A DNA stretch of 64,000 bases, from contig OW387135.1 of the NCBI GenBank assembly GCA_936440205.1, positions 23,972,792 to 24,036,791 of the forward strand, given 5' to 3'. Of this stretch, positions 1-12,500 are shown piece by piece. The first letter of the stretch is position 1; each line of letters begins with the position of its first letter. The position numbers and the translations under genes are program-made. The stretch is from Lepidonotus clava (lineage: Eukaryota; Annelida; Polychaeta; Phyllodocida; Polynoidae). The notes under the pieces were generated by a model. It was not told the origin of the DNA, made no database searches, and worked only from the letters and a program-made list of their open reading frames with translations.

Positions 1-349
1 GTGACACAAGATATCTGGAAGCCAAGTTAAGCTAATCTTACTTAATCGATGTTAAGCTTGTAAGAGAAATCGCTACGTTCAATTGACATGAACTACTTGC
101 TTAGAAGTTAAAAAGAAAATCATGAAGAAAAATGCCGAGAAATAGCGACATTTTTTTAGGAAACATTATGGTAGCTTCTGTGAATAATCAAACATTAAGT
201 AGATCCACAATATACAAAGGATTTTCTGTTCATGTGTTAGCAGCAGATTTAGTAATGGAGGAACAGTGAATAGTATAAGCTTTATAATTCATGTCTGCTA
301 TTTCACTCATTATAGATACAGCTCTCATAATTTTCCTTTTCCACTTCAG

Positions 350-589
350 GATTCAGAAGGTGCCAAGAAACTGGCTGCAGAGAACGGCGGCAAGACGGGC
401 AAGGCGCTAAGGTCGTGGGCGCAGTCACTCACCCTGCAAATGTGGCACATCAGCGACACATGCATCAATGGGGACGCTCTGCCGGAGTGTCCGCGTCTCG
501 CGCCCTGCCAACAGACTTCGTGGAGCTCTCTCTCCCCAGACCCTAAATCAGTGGTGGGACCAGTCAAAGAGAACGGTCGCATAAGGTAG
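350..589 (+). CDS. Probable terminal coding exon of an unrecognised gene (partial)
   Basis: A strong 3' splice site, a long pyrimidine run ending CACTTCAG at 349, opens a 79-codon frame that closes with TAG at 587-589. The stretch is clearly more GC-rich than the AT-rich DNA on both sides, as the firm exons in this window also are. The predicted peptide begins DSEGAKKLAAENGGKTGKAL and holds four cysteines and three tryptophans. I do not recognise the family. Upstream exons would lie left of the window. The frame ends in AGGTAG, so a 5' splice site at 586 and continuation of the gene is an alternative. No coding match is visible in the following 4 kb. Confidence 0.4.
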   Translation, partial: DSEGAKKLAAENGGKTGKALRSWAQSLTLQMWHISDTCINGDALPECPRLAPCQQTSWSSLSPDPKSVVGPVKENGRIR

Positions 590-3500
590 TGCTTACTGTT
601 AACGGGGAATGGGCCGGAGGGAATTGGGTCACAGCTCATATTTTTGTAACTGATTAGGTTAATTGGTCACTTATCAATTAGTTATGATTAATCTGATTAG
701 TGACGAAAATATGGACTCGGGAACTGTTGTGCAGATGACGTCACATTCCTCAAAATGAGGTAGGGCGCCATATTGGCAATCATTTGATGATTAGGTGAAT
801 GCAAACTTTTTTAATATTATCAGATTTTATGAGATTTGATCAGATATTTATTGTAAAAGTCGATAATTTTTCATTTTATTAAACATTAGTTTCCCCTAAT
901 CAATACATGACCACATGGTCCTTGGATAAAAATGTGATCGCCAAAGAGTGGTTTTGTGACTCTTGTCTGCACAAGGTCCATTGATAAGACCCAGCTTTTG
1001 AAGAATACTTCAGGGATTTTCTACTAGGTGGCAGCTTTTATCTTTCTGTGCCAGTACCGCCAACGGTGGTTTTACTGAATAGAAACACACACGCCTTGAA
1101 AAGGATAATGTGGAGTGTTTGCTCAATTACTTATTGAATGACCGGTTGTAAGACTTCCCAGCTTAAATTGGAGAAAACTTAACAAAAAGGTTTGCATGTT
1201 CCTGATTGGTTCTGCAATGGGTTGGTGTAGTTAACAATCGATTAACATGTGATATTTAATTTTCCTTGCAATTTTGTGTGCAATTTGCCACAACAGGGAA
1301 GTATATTTTAGAAATAATCATTAAGTAGGACGACCATCGTACTAAATGTACGTTTTAGTTCGTTTCTTAAAAAAAAAAAAGAACGTAGGAAGATAGAGTC
1401 ATAAGTTGGCCAAATCCATGAAAACTTACATGTGTTTATTTTTTCTCCGTTCAATGCCTATCAACATTCGCATGGGTTCGAAGGTATATTTTATTCATAT
1501 GCAAAGTATTTTTTCCATCTTTATAAAACAATTTTTTTTCGCTTAGCTAGTAGTGTCCATGTGTCAAATTTGCAGCGGCTTCCTCGTAATCATTTTCTCG
1601 CGAAATCCCAAACTTTTATTGCGGATGTTTGTTGGTCGTCAAAGCTTGTGTGTATTGTTTATCAAATATATTGTTTTTAGATTTTGTAAAAGAACAATCC
1701 AAAGCATGTAAGATACGAGAAAAACATCCAAAGATTTTAAAAACGCGATTAAGAGAAAAAGTAAAGAGCATTGGTAATCCCATTCCCTTGCATGAGGAGG
1801 GTAGAAATCTCAATTCCGAGCGCTTGCTGGATATATCCACAGGTACTTGTACCATAATATATCATCTTTTCACAAACCGATTAATGGTATAAGAAACAAC
1901 AGACATCAAGATGGTTTACACGGGTATTACCTTTGCTATTTAATACTAATGTCCATTCAACAATTACTGTACTTTGTGCAGTTGTGCAGTACATGTATAG
2001 GATAGACAATCACCTATGCTATTTCATCTCACCATTGGATAAGAATACAACCAGATTGAAATCAATCATAGATAGTGTCAAAAAGTATATTTCAGTACCG
2101 GAATTATTTATTTGAAATTCTGGTTTAAACTGATTTGTTAATCATTAAGTCGACAAAGTACCGGTTGTTTTCAAGTATCCAAAGACATTGAACTATATGC
2201 TCTGACCAAAAATCAAAAGTTTGGTTATGATGTTGTGTATATAGCTTACATCTTCATTGCTGGTCATCTGTAGATATAACTATATATAAATCCGCTTTTT
2301 TCTGTTATTTCTCTTTGCGCGCTGGTATATTGATCGCCTCGTTAAATATAATTATGTGAGTTATTCGCTTGATGAAATTGTATAAAAGAGGCAATTATTG
2401 AAAGTTAGGCTTTTATTGTTCGGGATAGTTAAGATCAACTCAAATGAGCTATACATTTAGCTTCAAGTGCGAAATGTTGGTTATTCAACTGCTGTCCAAT
2501 AATGGTATTTTCTGAGCACTGCTATTAGATGCATTCTTTATGTTATCTATTTGAATAGAAAGTAAAATGATTATCTGCCGTCCCTGACAAAATGCCATCA
2601 AATTAAGTGAAATCTGGAAGGTATGGAGAAAATTCATGACTTGTTAATATGAAAATATTAGTATAATAACTAGTAGCATCTTGTCAATCCATGTATGTAC
2701 ATTTGTACTAAAATTTGTCACCATGCATTGTCATCAACATTTATCATAATGTAAGTACATGTATATATACATACGAATATATTCGCTTCATTCATCATAG
2801 TGTGAGATGTTGAGCTGTGCCAATTTAGAAAATAATGGTTAATTGTATATAATATTAGCACCAGAACTGTCAGTGACTGCTAGTCATATATATGACATTT
2901 GGTCGTCGAAACGACGATAAAGCCATCAATACTCAATCACGTTTCATGACTATCAATTTCTGGTTACTTGGGTCACATGTATTTAAAATGAAGTCCAAGT
3001 ATTTCACACGAGACAGTTATGTTATAGGTTTTTCGTTCGTCATTTTAGTTATAATTATAGTTTCCTGTGTAGAGATCTCTGTACATTCATTTCATTGTTC
3101 ATTCTGTACCCACAGTTTGTGTATTTGTTACTTTTGGTACAGAGCTATGTTTATCTGTAAATTTAATTCATTGTAGTAGCTGAATGTTTGCGCCTAATCT
3201 TGCCCCAGCCTGCAGTGTGATAGGTGTGTTACTTTGGCTACTTTCCGTATCCTACTAACTAATATATTGTTGCGCACAAGAGGACGCGATCAAATTTTTC
3301 TTTTCATTTTTGTGTGTGGATACTCTTTTGATTTCTAAAAGGCCAAAGACATGTTGCTGAATCATATAAGGCTATCGCCATAGATTAGATGAACTTGAAA
3401 CTGAAAAATATACTTATTATTATCAGGCCTACCTATATCCATAACGAAAGACACCATCGCTTTATGTAGAAAAGTTCGGAAGCTTTCATTTCATATGTTC

Positions 3501-4558
3501 TTGTTCAGTTTCACTTGGGGTGCTAACTCTGAAAACTCTGGAATGTCTAAGAGACTGTCTTAAATATCTGCATCGCATAGTTCTGACATCTCGAGTTGAC
3601 TGCTAGTGAAATGATACTCAGTTCCTAATTGTATAATGTTGCGCTCATTTATTCCTGAATATGAATAGAATATGTTTCTGCTATAGATGTAAAATTTGTT
3701 TATATTTGACCGTCGAAAAGCATTCTTCTCTGAGTAAGTTAAGTTATTTATGTAAGCTACTTTCTGCAAAAGTAGTTTTCAAATAAAATCCTCGGGACAA
3801 AACATTAATTTTGTTTCGACTTAAACGTCCGTATTTCAAATATAACATTATGTTCTTCATGACATACTATAGTAGCTTACTTGATAATCGTGATTTATAA
3901 ACGAGCTCACGAAATCAAGCCTAGTTTCCAATCAGATAATCATTATCATGTCATTATGTAGGAAGGAAAATACATGTATGTCCAGTACATTTTCAAAATG
4001 ATTACCCTGTTATTTGCTGCTTTGCAATTTTTTCTAAGGTTTATGATAATTGCCTCACTAACTAGCACCCAAAGTTTATGAATTTATCAATGTTTATTTT
4101 GAGATAGGTATTTTTTCTTTTTATTGGGGTGACTACTATTAGTATTTTTAATCGTTGTTGGAGTTGCGCAATACGTATTCAAGAAATAACCACAGATTCA
4201 CAATGTTTTATGTGATTTCGAAGGATTGTGCAATATTTCGATGTGAAACCATGGCAGTTTACTTGTTTCAGCAAATAACATAGAGAATAATGATAGTTGA
4301 TCAGGCATTGCTTCCATACTTAACAGTTTTACTTAGTGATATATATCAATTGGATGTAAACACATCCAAAAACGTCAGACCAGGATAACTTCAAAGAAAT
4401 GATCTAGACTGATGAATTGTGGAGCGGTGGTTGTTGAAAGCACTCCGACACTTTTTTTTCTTGATTAAAAGGTTGTTGTTAGTGTAACAACCTGGACGGA
4501 TGGTTATTTCTAGTCTGCCATGGCGTTCATCTCTTTGTGGACTGTTTTTAGTCGGAAC
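590..4558. other. Intergenic, AT-rich, no gene seen
   Basis: No exon-like block with matching splice sites is visible on either strand. The open frames here are short, AT-driven and lack conserved motifs. A perfect CRE-like palindrome TGACGTCA is at 736-743, followed by a GCGCCATATTGG string; similar wording recurs near 34.29 kb, so it may belong to a dispersed repeat rather than a host promoter. Confidence 0.6.
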
Positions 4559-6046
4559 AGAATAGATAATGAGGGGAATACAATGTCGCCTACATTGTAC
4601 TTCAAAAATACGGTTATTGTGATAAGATATAAAGATACATTGATACTAATAATATTCGTCAAATATCAATCAAGATTTCAGTTCAAAGAGAACTGTTTAA
4701 TCGAAGTCTAGGTATTTGTAGTGTTTTTGTGTAGGTCGAACTATGACTTTTTCTATTCTGTTATATCGCATGAAGTTAAACTCCAAGGCATTCTTAGGTC
4801 CATTGGTACATTCGGGAACAGGAAAAGAAGTTTAAATACATATTTTTCTTTTTTTTAAAGTTTATTATATGGCGTTCTGGGCCTTTTAGGTGCTATAGAC
4901 TTTACTGTTTTTTTGAGTATCGGGGGTAGGATTTGGGGAATCGTTATTATCATATATACTCTAATCTTTTGACTGTTTTGTTTTGGGTCATGTTCCGATT
5001 TTTCTATGAATTCGCTGATATTGTGTCTGAAGGAGTACAGGCACAAACCCTTAAAGGATGTAAAACAGCAATGTAAATAAACTTACAAAAATAGATGACA
5101 ACAATGTTTCTTGTCTTTCGTTCGCTACACACAATATTACCTTGAATTGTAACATGCCGCTCTGTAGAGGTGAAAAAGTAGGATGTCTGAAAGTCTATCA
5201 TTCCTACATTAATTGGGAAAATGTAACGGATTCTTTTTTCTTGACTTCAGATTTAAAATCCCAACTTACATGAACACGATTTTCAAGTTAAATAGATAAA
5301 TAGATAGTAGAATAGATAATGAGGGGAATACAATGTCGCCTACATTGTACTTCAAAAATACGGTTATTGTGATAAGATATAAAGATACATTGATACACTA
5401 ATAATATTCGTCAAATATCAATCAAGATTTCAGTTCAAAGAGAACTGTTTAATCGAAGTCTAGGTATTTGTAGTGTTTTTGTGTAGGTCGAACTATGACT
5501 TTTTCTATTCTGTTATATCGCATGAAGTTAAACTCCAAGGCATTCTTAGGTCCATTGGTACATTCGGGAACAGGAAAAGAAGTTTAAATACATATTTTTC
5601 TTTTTTTTAAAGTTTATTATATGGCGTTCTGGGCCTTTTAGGTGCTATAGACTTTACTGTTTTTTTGAGTATCGGGGGTAGGATTTGGGGAATCGTTATT
5701 ATCATATATATACTCTAATCTTTTGACTGTTTTGTTTTGGGTCATGTTCCGATTTTTCTATGAATTCGCTGATATTGTGTCTGAAGGAGTACAGGCACAA
5801 ACCCTTAAAGGATGTAAAACAGCAATGTAAATAAACTTACAAAAATAGATGACAACAATGTTTCTTGTCTTTCGTTCGCTACACACAATATTACCTTGAA
5901 TTGTAACATGCCGCTCTGTAGAGGTGAAAAAGTAGGATGTCTGAAAGTCTATCATTCCTACATTAATTGGGAAAATGTAACGGATTCTTTTTTCTTGACT
6001 TCAGATTTAAAATCCCAACTTACATGAACACGATTTTCAAGTTAAA
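4559..6046. repeat. Recent direct tandem duplication, two near-identical copies
   Basis: Copy 1 runs from 4559 to about 5292 and copy 2 from 5309 to 6046, head to tail. They start with the same AGAATAGATAATGAGG and end with the same CGATTTTCAAGTTAAA. The differences I can see are 2-bp changes in short dinucleotide runs (CACTAA against CTAA; one extra TA in CATATATATAC), so the offset grows from 750 to 754. Between them is a short AGATAAATAGATAG stretch that may have seeded the event. Neither copy looks coding. Confidence 0.95.
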
Positions 6047-6303
6047 GATGATAAAGTTTGTTTTAGATGGAAATATAGACAAAAAATCTAACATTTTGAA
6101 ACCAAAACCATGGGAACATAAGACCCTAGGTGGGAAAACAACAGATTATCCTGCGGCAGCAATGGTCCCGAGGTATCTTGACTTCAGCTTTAAAATCCTA
6201 ATTTACAGGAATTTTCAAGTTAAAGATGCTAATGTTTGTTTTAGATACAAATAGAAATAAGAATGAAAAATATATCATTTTCAAACTCTAAAACCATGGG
6301 AAC
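5995..6303. repeat. Older diverged repeat of the duplication's end segment
   Basis: The segment 5995-6123 (CTTGACTTCAGATTTAAAATCC ... AACCATGGGAACATA) reappears as a shortened, diverged form at 6177-6303 (CTTGACTTCAGCTTTAAAATCC ... AACCATGGGAACTTA). This shows an earlier round of local duplication before the recent 750-bp event. No coding content is seen. Confidence 0.7.
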
Positions 6304-6327
6304 TTACCTACATAATTCATGTTTTTC

Positions 6328-6674
6328 TCACCAGGTGGTGTTGTTGTATCCAATTCAAAATTCTCTATAGGTGGTGGTAGTGTGCCACATTCATTTTTTT
6401 ACATCAGGTTTTATCCACATTTTAGTGGGATTCAATATTTTAGAACTATTAGGTTTTTCTCACCAGGTGGTGCTGTTGTGTCCAAATCAATTTTCTCACC
6501 AGGTGGTGGTAGTGTGCCATATTTATTTTTTTTCACTGGTGGCACCCATGTGCCGCATTCAATTTGCTCACCAGGTGTTGCTAGTGTGTCACTTTCAATT
6601 TGTTCACCAGGTGGTGCTAGTGTGTCATATTCAATTTTCTCACTAGGTGGTGCTAGGGTGCCACATTCACTATC
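6328..6674. repeat. Minisatellite of CACCAGGTGGTGCTAGTGTG-type units
   Basis: At least seven diverged units carry a core close to TCACCAGGTGGTGCTAGTG, at about 6328, 6367, 6460, 6496, 6567, 6604 and 6640. Spacing is about 37 bp in the tight 3' half and larger in the 5' half. The linkers are T-rich with ATTCAATTT wording. The core resembles the bilaterian CTCF core (CCASYAGRKGGCRS), usually with two mismatches. Forward frames give low-complexity SPGGASVS peptide, which I read as a by-product. Single units recur at 57.83, 57.89, 60.43 and 60.59 kb. Confidence 0.8.
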
Positions 6675-6842
6675 CCTTTAACTCTTCATCTAGTAAAATT
6701 AGGGTGGAAAGCAACCAATAACCAACCAATAATCTGGTAAAATAATGTTCATAACCATTCATATGAAGAATGTTAAATGTGTGCAGCCAGATATAGCTCA
6801 AGATATCTAAAAATCTCTATTCCTGTTTATTGAAAACCCTTC

Positions 6843-7032
6843 TACTGTAAAATACTTAATTTACGTCACGGCTTAGATAAAGGTAAGTTTCAGAATGAAA
6901 GCCTATTAGGCCTCAACTTTAAGGGTGCAGCTTAAATTAGGGTTTTGAACAATGGCACTTATAAAAAAAACTTCTGACAAAATGCCCAAGAAAAATCAAG
7001 TCAGAGTTCGGCATAAATTAGAGTGGTTTACG
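6843..7032 (-). mobile_element. Degraded MITE copy, TACYGTAAAA-end family
   Basis: It begins TACTGTAAAATACTTAATTT and ends AAATTAGAGTGGTTTACG. Internally it shares TTTAAGGGTGCAGCTTAAATTAGG and AAGTTTCAG wording with the reverse complement of the element at 29154-29605, so it is an old inverted copy of that family. TA flanks would fit a Tc1/mariner-type target site, but the ends are worn. Confidence 0.65.
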
Positions 7033-9591
7033 TTAATCCAATTCCAACTGCTTTTCATTTCAAGCAGCAGCTGTTGAAATCACGACCGTATGCGTCTACA
7101 TGATATATGGATAAATGACTGGTTAGAAACCTAATAAAGTTAAACTATAGATATCACTTCAATTATTTTGAACATCATTTTTCAGTTACTATTATGAATG
7201 CATAAAGTGAAATTTTTACTGCATCCTTATTACGTTTTTCTCAAGGGAAGCGCGTCTCGGATTTATAACAAGATTCTAGTTGAAAGTTTTTGCAAGAGTG
7301 GCTTTCTTCTACTTTGGTATTTTCTGTAATAGCATTATCTTAAAACTTATCTAAAACCATCTCTAAATGGCCATTCCGTAGCATTCCCTTTATGGTACAG
7401 TTGAGTAACTATTGTACCATATTTGGTCTAACTTAACATTAGCTCTACTCTATTCCAAATCACAAAGACAAAATACAATTTAACCTCTTTCTCTATATAC
7501 CTTTTATTACAAATCTGAAGCTCAGACAACAAATACATCGGTATAAATTCCAGAGGTTATTCTAAATAAGTACTCCCAACTCTCGCTAAAATTATACAAG
7601 TGCAGGTCAAGTTGGGCCATGAAAGCTCCAATGAAAGAGGAGCTACCGAGAGTTGGCGGGTAGGCATGTTTTAGGGTGAGCCTCAACCGCGTAAGAAGCC
7701 AAAATAAAAAGAAATACAACCAAAAAAAAAGACAACAAAATCTATACATGTCCCGCTCTGCAAGCTGTCTACTTACTACAAAGTACGGAATACACACAGG
7801 GTGCGCCGTCATATTCGATACAACTCTGCGTTTATAAATATATAAATGTATTCACGTTATGTATGAAACATGCAGACACTAGGGTATGGACCATACGTGG
7901 AAATATTATAGTGTGTTTAACGATACTGTGCGCGGGCCCTGGGATCATCATACAGTGGCAAAATACAGACCAGGGATGAAGAGAGAGCCATATTTAGTTT
8001 CAGTCATCACATTCCCACTCTCCATCTACTAAAAACTGTTTTTCCTTTTTTTACACTATGCACATTTGTCGTTTAAACAAGCTTTAATAACCACAACATG
8101 TGACTGGAAAGGAGAATGCACCTTCTCTTATGAATACCATGTTGAAATACTTTGTGGTGTGGATAATGTGAATGTTCTGGGTTTTCTTACCATTGACCTC
8201 CCTTCAAGTTGTTTAGTGCAATAACGTACGACTAATTCCCCGTTTCGGTATCCTATATGCAACTAGAATTACAGTTACCAAGGGTTATAAGCAGGAGAGT
8301 ACAAACTCTCACCTATCATCTTGGATCTAACGAGCGTTAAGACATCAGTTTACAAATATTGTCGACCATCAACCTTTCACCTATTATTAACGATTATTTT
8401 TAAACCAAAACTGCCAACCTTTTATTATAATTTTCTATTGTAACTAACAGAACGGATCTTTTCTACGTTCGGAAAAATCATATAAATATCACGTAGAAGT
8501 TGGCTGTGGTATTAAGGTACGACAAAATAAATCAAACATCCACTGGTATCCAAGAGTGAAACGGTTCACATGAATATGACTGTGGCCCGCTCTCGGCTTT
8601 GACTCATCTCATCACATACCCCAGTGCCTTCTTACAATACTAAATCGCCAGGTTGGGATCGCAGTGTTACCAAGTAACAAAAAAAGCAAGAATAATCTTA
8701 ATATTCTTTGTCTCAAAGACCACTCAACAACCAGTCATTTAGTCACTGTACAAAAACATTAACCATCCAATGCGTTGATTAACTGACACGTACTCTGGGC
8801 AACAGGTAAGGAAAAACAAGCGAGAATACTTCTGAAATAATCGTCTGTCTAGAGAATTTTTACAATTTAAAAAATCAAATTTTCTGTTGTAAACTCAATT
8901 GATTACAATCAGGGTAACTTCATGTTATGCTTAGTGAAATAATAATGGGCTTTTGAGGATAAGACAACTTCTAAGCTCTTGATAAATGGTTTAGCCTTAA
9001 AGCTGTAAGAAATATTGAAAACAAAACTTTGCATCATGCACATAATAATCTTAAATGTACTCCATAGTGTGCTAAATAACTCTTTAGTATCCATGATTGA
9101 TAAATCACATAACTATCACTCCACAACATTTCATTGGAGTGGGGGAAACAGAACTCTTAATCTTGGTGAGCGAACCACTTTCCTTCAGAAGCTCGTACGG
9201 CGCGGGTACCAGGTGGTGGGTATGGTGACCACGTATAAACACGCGCTATCTCGGTCGGATGAGCACTATCATATAAAACAGTGAACTTGCTCAGCCACGA
9301 TGACATATTAGGTCCGGGTTACATTAGCTGTGGTACGTGGAGAGTGGGGCGTGTTGCTCTTGAAGCCTGCCGTCGATATCTGTACAGAGCGGAGGGTCAG
9401 TCTACGGGGGCGAAGGGCGTCAAGTCTGCGACCGGCTTCGTCTAATCTTGCTGAGGGCGCCGGCCAAGTCTTTCGGCGTCACGTTATGGTGAGAGCTCTT
9501 AGCCTGTTGCTCCCCGACGCATCCCATATCCAAAAAAAACAAAGGTTATTTTTTTCTAGTGTACTACTACTAAGCTTGGGTTAGACCAACG
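7033..9591. other. 3' flank and likely 3' UTR of EIF4E
   Basis: This is downstream of the EIF4E stop on the minus strand. A minus-strand AATAAA lies at 7503-7508, about 2.1 kb past the stop, so a long 3' UTR is possible. A GC-rich patch at about 9330-9520 stands out from the AT-rich surroundings and is on the transcribed side; no frame with splice support was found in it. Open frames of 60-96 codons here show no motif I recognise. Confidence 0.4.
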
Positions 9592-12500
9592 TTATACTGT
9601 AAACCGGTTCTTTGTTGTGGATCCTGACTTGGCCATTGTGTCTGAGTGCACCTGTTGAAAAAGAAAACAGAAATAGTTTAGAAAAAAGTTGGGATTAGGG
9701 GGAATAGTTTACAAATTAAATTGATAGTCTATGAGTCAGATAATTCTACTAAAATAAAATTAGTTTGACTTTGCTTTTAAACCTAGAAGCCAAAGGATAC
9801 AGCTATATACCAGGTATGTAATTAATACAAGTACTGGGTATTTGACATGTTTTGTGTGGTGAATAACAACTTATATGTCGAATAGGTAAGTTTCAATTGG
9901 CTCATGAAGACCAGATATCCACATAACTGTGCATTTACTGTTACATGCATGACATTGAAATAACATATTTATATTTCCTAGATATGCAATGGGAACATTA
10001 TGAGCATCTTTAAATTGAAGTCGTATAATTTCTATCTTTACATTAATGTATTACTCGGTTGTATACTTCAGAGTGCTCTTACCTGGTATCCTAGAGCTAT
10101 TTTAGGTGGGATCTTTAACCGTTCTTTCAACTTCATTCTGAAAACAGAGCAAAGATCACATTAAGCAAAATATACCAAATATTGACATCAGCAGGAAAAA
10201 TAAGTAACTGTAAATAAACGATGTAATGATATCGTAGAAGGTATCAGGAGATTCCAAGGCCTATTTTTTCCTTAAGTAATTGATAAAAAAAAAAGTGATG
10301 TGCAACATTGATTTAATGTTGCACATCACTTTTTAAATTAATCTATTTTAAGTGAGCTTTTCCGGGAATCTCCTGAGCAGTGACTGATTCAATCCTTACC
10401 CTATTTTCCTGGTTGCTTCACTTTTGCTTGCGTCATGCGTCCACAGTCCCAGCTTGTCGCCTTTGTTACGAATGTTGACGACAGCCCCGCAAACATCTTC
10501 GCCATGCTCATCAAACGCTTCCCCTATTAGGCATAATAACTGCAAGGCAAGGAGACCAACGTAAGTATCAAACTTAAATCCTGTTATTCAAATGAAGGTA
10601 TAATCAAAATCTATGATTTCGACTGGATCATCTTGGCTTCACTTAACATTCCGAGTGGTTCTCAGAATTGTTTGTCTGATTCTGGGATAGCGTTTTAAGT
10701 TTTCCTCAAACACTTCCATGTGCATTCTTTATATTTGACATGACACTAATATCTCACTTATGCAAATTAAAGTGGGTGAGGTACATGCCTATTGACAGCG
10801 GCCAGGAATATATGAAATTGTTACAGCGGCTGTGGATAAAGAAGGGAAAAGAAGACAAAATACTCACGGTTTCCAGCCACAAATTATCTAGGTCTGAAAG
10901 CCTTTGGGCTTTATTTAAGTTGATCAGCCAACGACCGCCACGTTTGTTGTAATCATCTTCCCACATAGGCTGGACGCCCTCCTGTCATCAAAAACATAAA
11001 ATACAATGATTTTGAGAACATAACAATTTAATGACAAATGTGTTGGTTCTAGAAGAAACTAATTGGGTTCTTATCCTACGGCTAACATTTAGGGAGATGT
11101 GTTATCTATAAAAAAAAAAAAAAAAAAAAAATTAACGTCATTCACCAAGTTTTCGTGAATTAAACTGAATAGCTACAAAGCTTTTCCCTCCCCCGAGAAC
11201 CCCATATTTGACGCACTTTTGTTATGTTTTTCCCACGATTTGTCTGAGTAGTACTTATTTAATATCCAAAAGAAATACTGAATAATCTGAATTTTCAGGA
11301 ACACAGACCGTCCTTATTTCCCTTAGCCTTTAGTTTTTCAAAGTTCAATATATTTGACTTAGTAGTTTCGCAGGGAGATATAAATGTTAATTCACAACGA
11401 TATTCTTTTTGGGGGGTTTACCTTGAATAGGGAGTAGTCACATCCAGAAGGCAGTTTACTCGCCGGCTGTATGTGGTTATACAACCTGCAAAAAGAGTCA
11501 CATTAAAAATAGTTTTTACTTGATTAACAGAAATAGATTTTTTTTTATCAAAGTAACAACAGTAATATGAAAATTAAATACTAAGAAATACTTGTCTGTA
11601 CGACCTGATACTCATTAATTACAGTAAGTCTAAAAGAGAGAAATCGTTGGCTGAACGACCCAGGGTCCCAACTCAAATTTCACGATCAAAACCCTGTGTT
11701 TATGAGTTTCCCTGTCCCGTGGTAAAATTCACCTGCTAAGGTTTCTTTTCTTTTCTGATCTCAAAAGTATTCAAGTGTAAAAATGTCTTATAAGTTGTGT
11801 CTAATTTTTACTCTTGTGAAAGTGAAATTTCCTGAATTTGAAGAATAAAATATATATATAAATAAAAAAAAAAAGTAATTACCCCCAGAAGTCTTCGACT
11901 GTGTCGACTGATGTGATTATTTTGAGGTTAGCTTTCCAGTCTTTGGACTTGTCGTTTTTGAAGAACCACAAGGCCCATCTGTTTTGAAGTGGATGTTTGA
12001 TGAGAGCATCTGGGCCCAGGACGGCGCCCTCTTCGCCAGCGGCACCCTGGTCGTCATTCTGCTGCAAGAACAAGTTAGTGACAGAGGGTCAAATAAGGTT
12101 TTCTTTCTGTACGTTGTTAGCTTGGAGTTCCAGCCTCTCCGCAGAGACTTAACTTAAGAAAAGATCCTAGATGACATGAACGAATATATTTATAGTAAAG
12201 TCAACAAAGTATAGAGGTTTCGATGCTCCCTGCAGCCAGTGTCGAAAAAAAACAAAAAAACTTTTACTGAATGGATCGCAATGCCTATCTGGACTGATTC
12301 CACCAATTTATTCTTACATGTATGATACCCTACCCGCTCATCCGGGCCACAACGCAAGGAAATATTAGAATGTAAAACAATGTATTCTGGTATAGCATTG
12401 ATTTTGGGTGGATATTTTAGGTTTCCCTAAAATCAATCAAATTAACGGGCTTTGGTAGTGCTGGCTCGAACAGACATACAAATCCGTTGCTCCCAAATCA

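Noticed and set aside
6319-6681. 120-codon plus-strand frame, Ser/Gly/Phe repeats
   Set aside because: It is the forward translation of the minisatellite; a second frame of the same repeat is also open, so openness reflects the repeat, not selection.
7522-7812. 96-codon minus-strand frame with a hydrophobic stretch
   Set aside because: The hydrophobic part comes from an A-rich tract read in antisense; it lies in the likely 3' UTR of EIF4E.
9330-9584. 84-codon plus-strand frame rich in Arg/Leu
   Set aside because: It is antisense to a GC-rich patch of the EIF4E 3' flank, with no start context or splice signals.
10441-10560. Plus-strand short frames over the EIF4E exons
   Set aside because: Antisense shadows of firm minus-strand exons.
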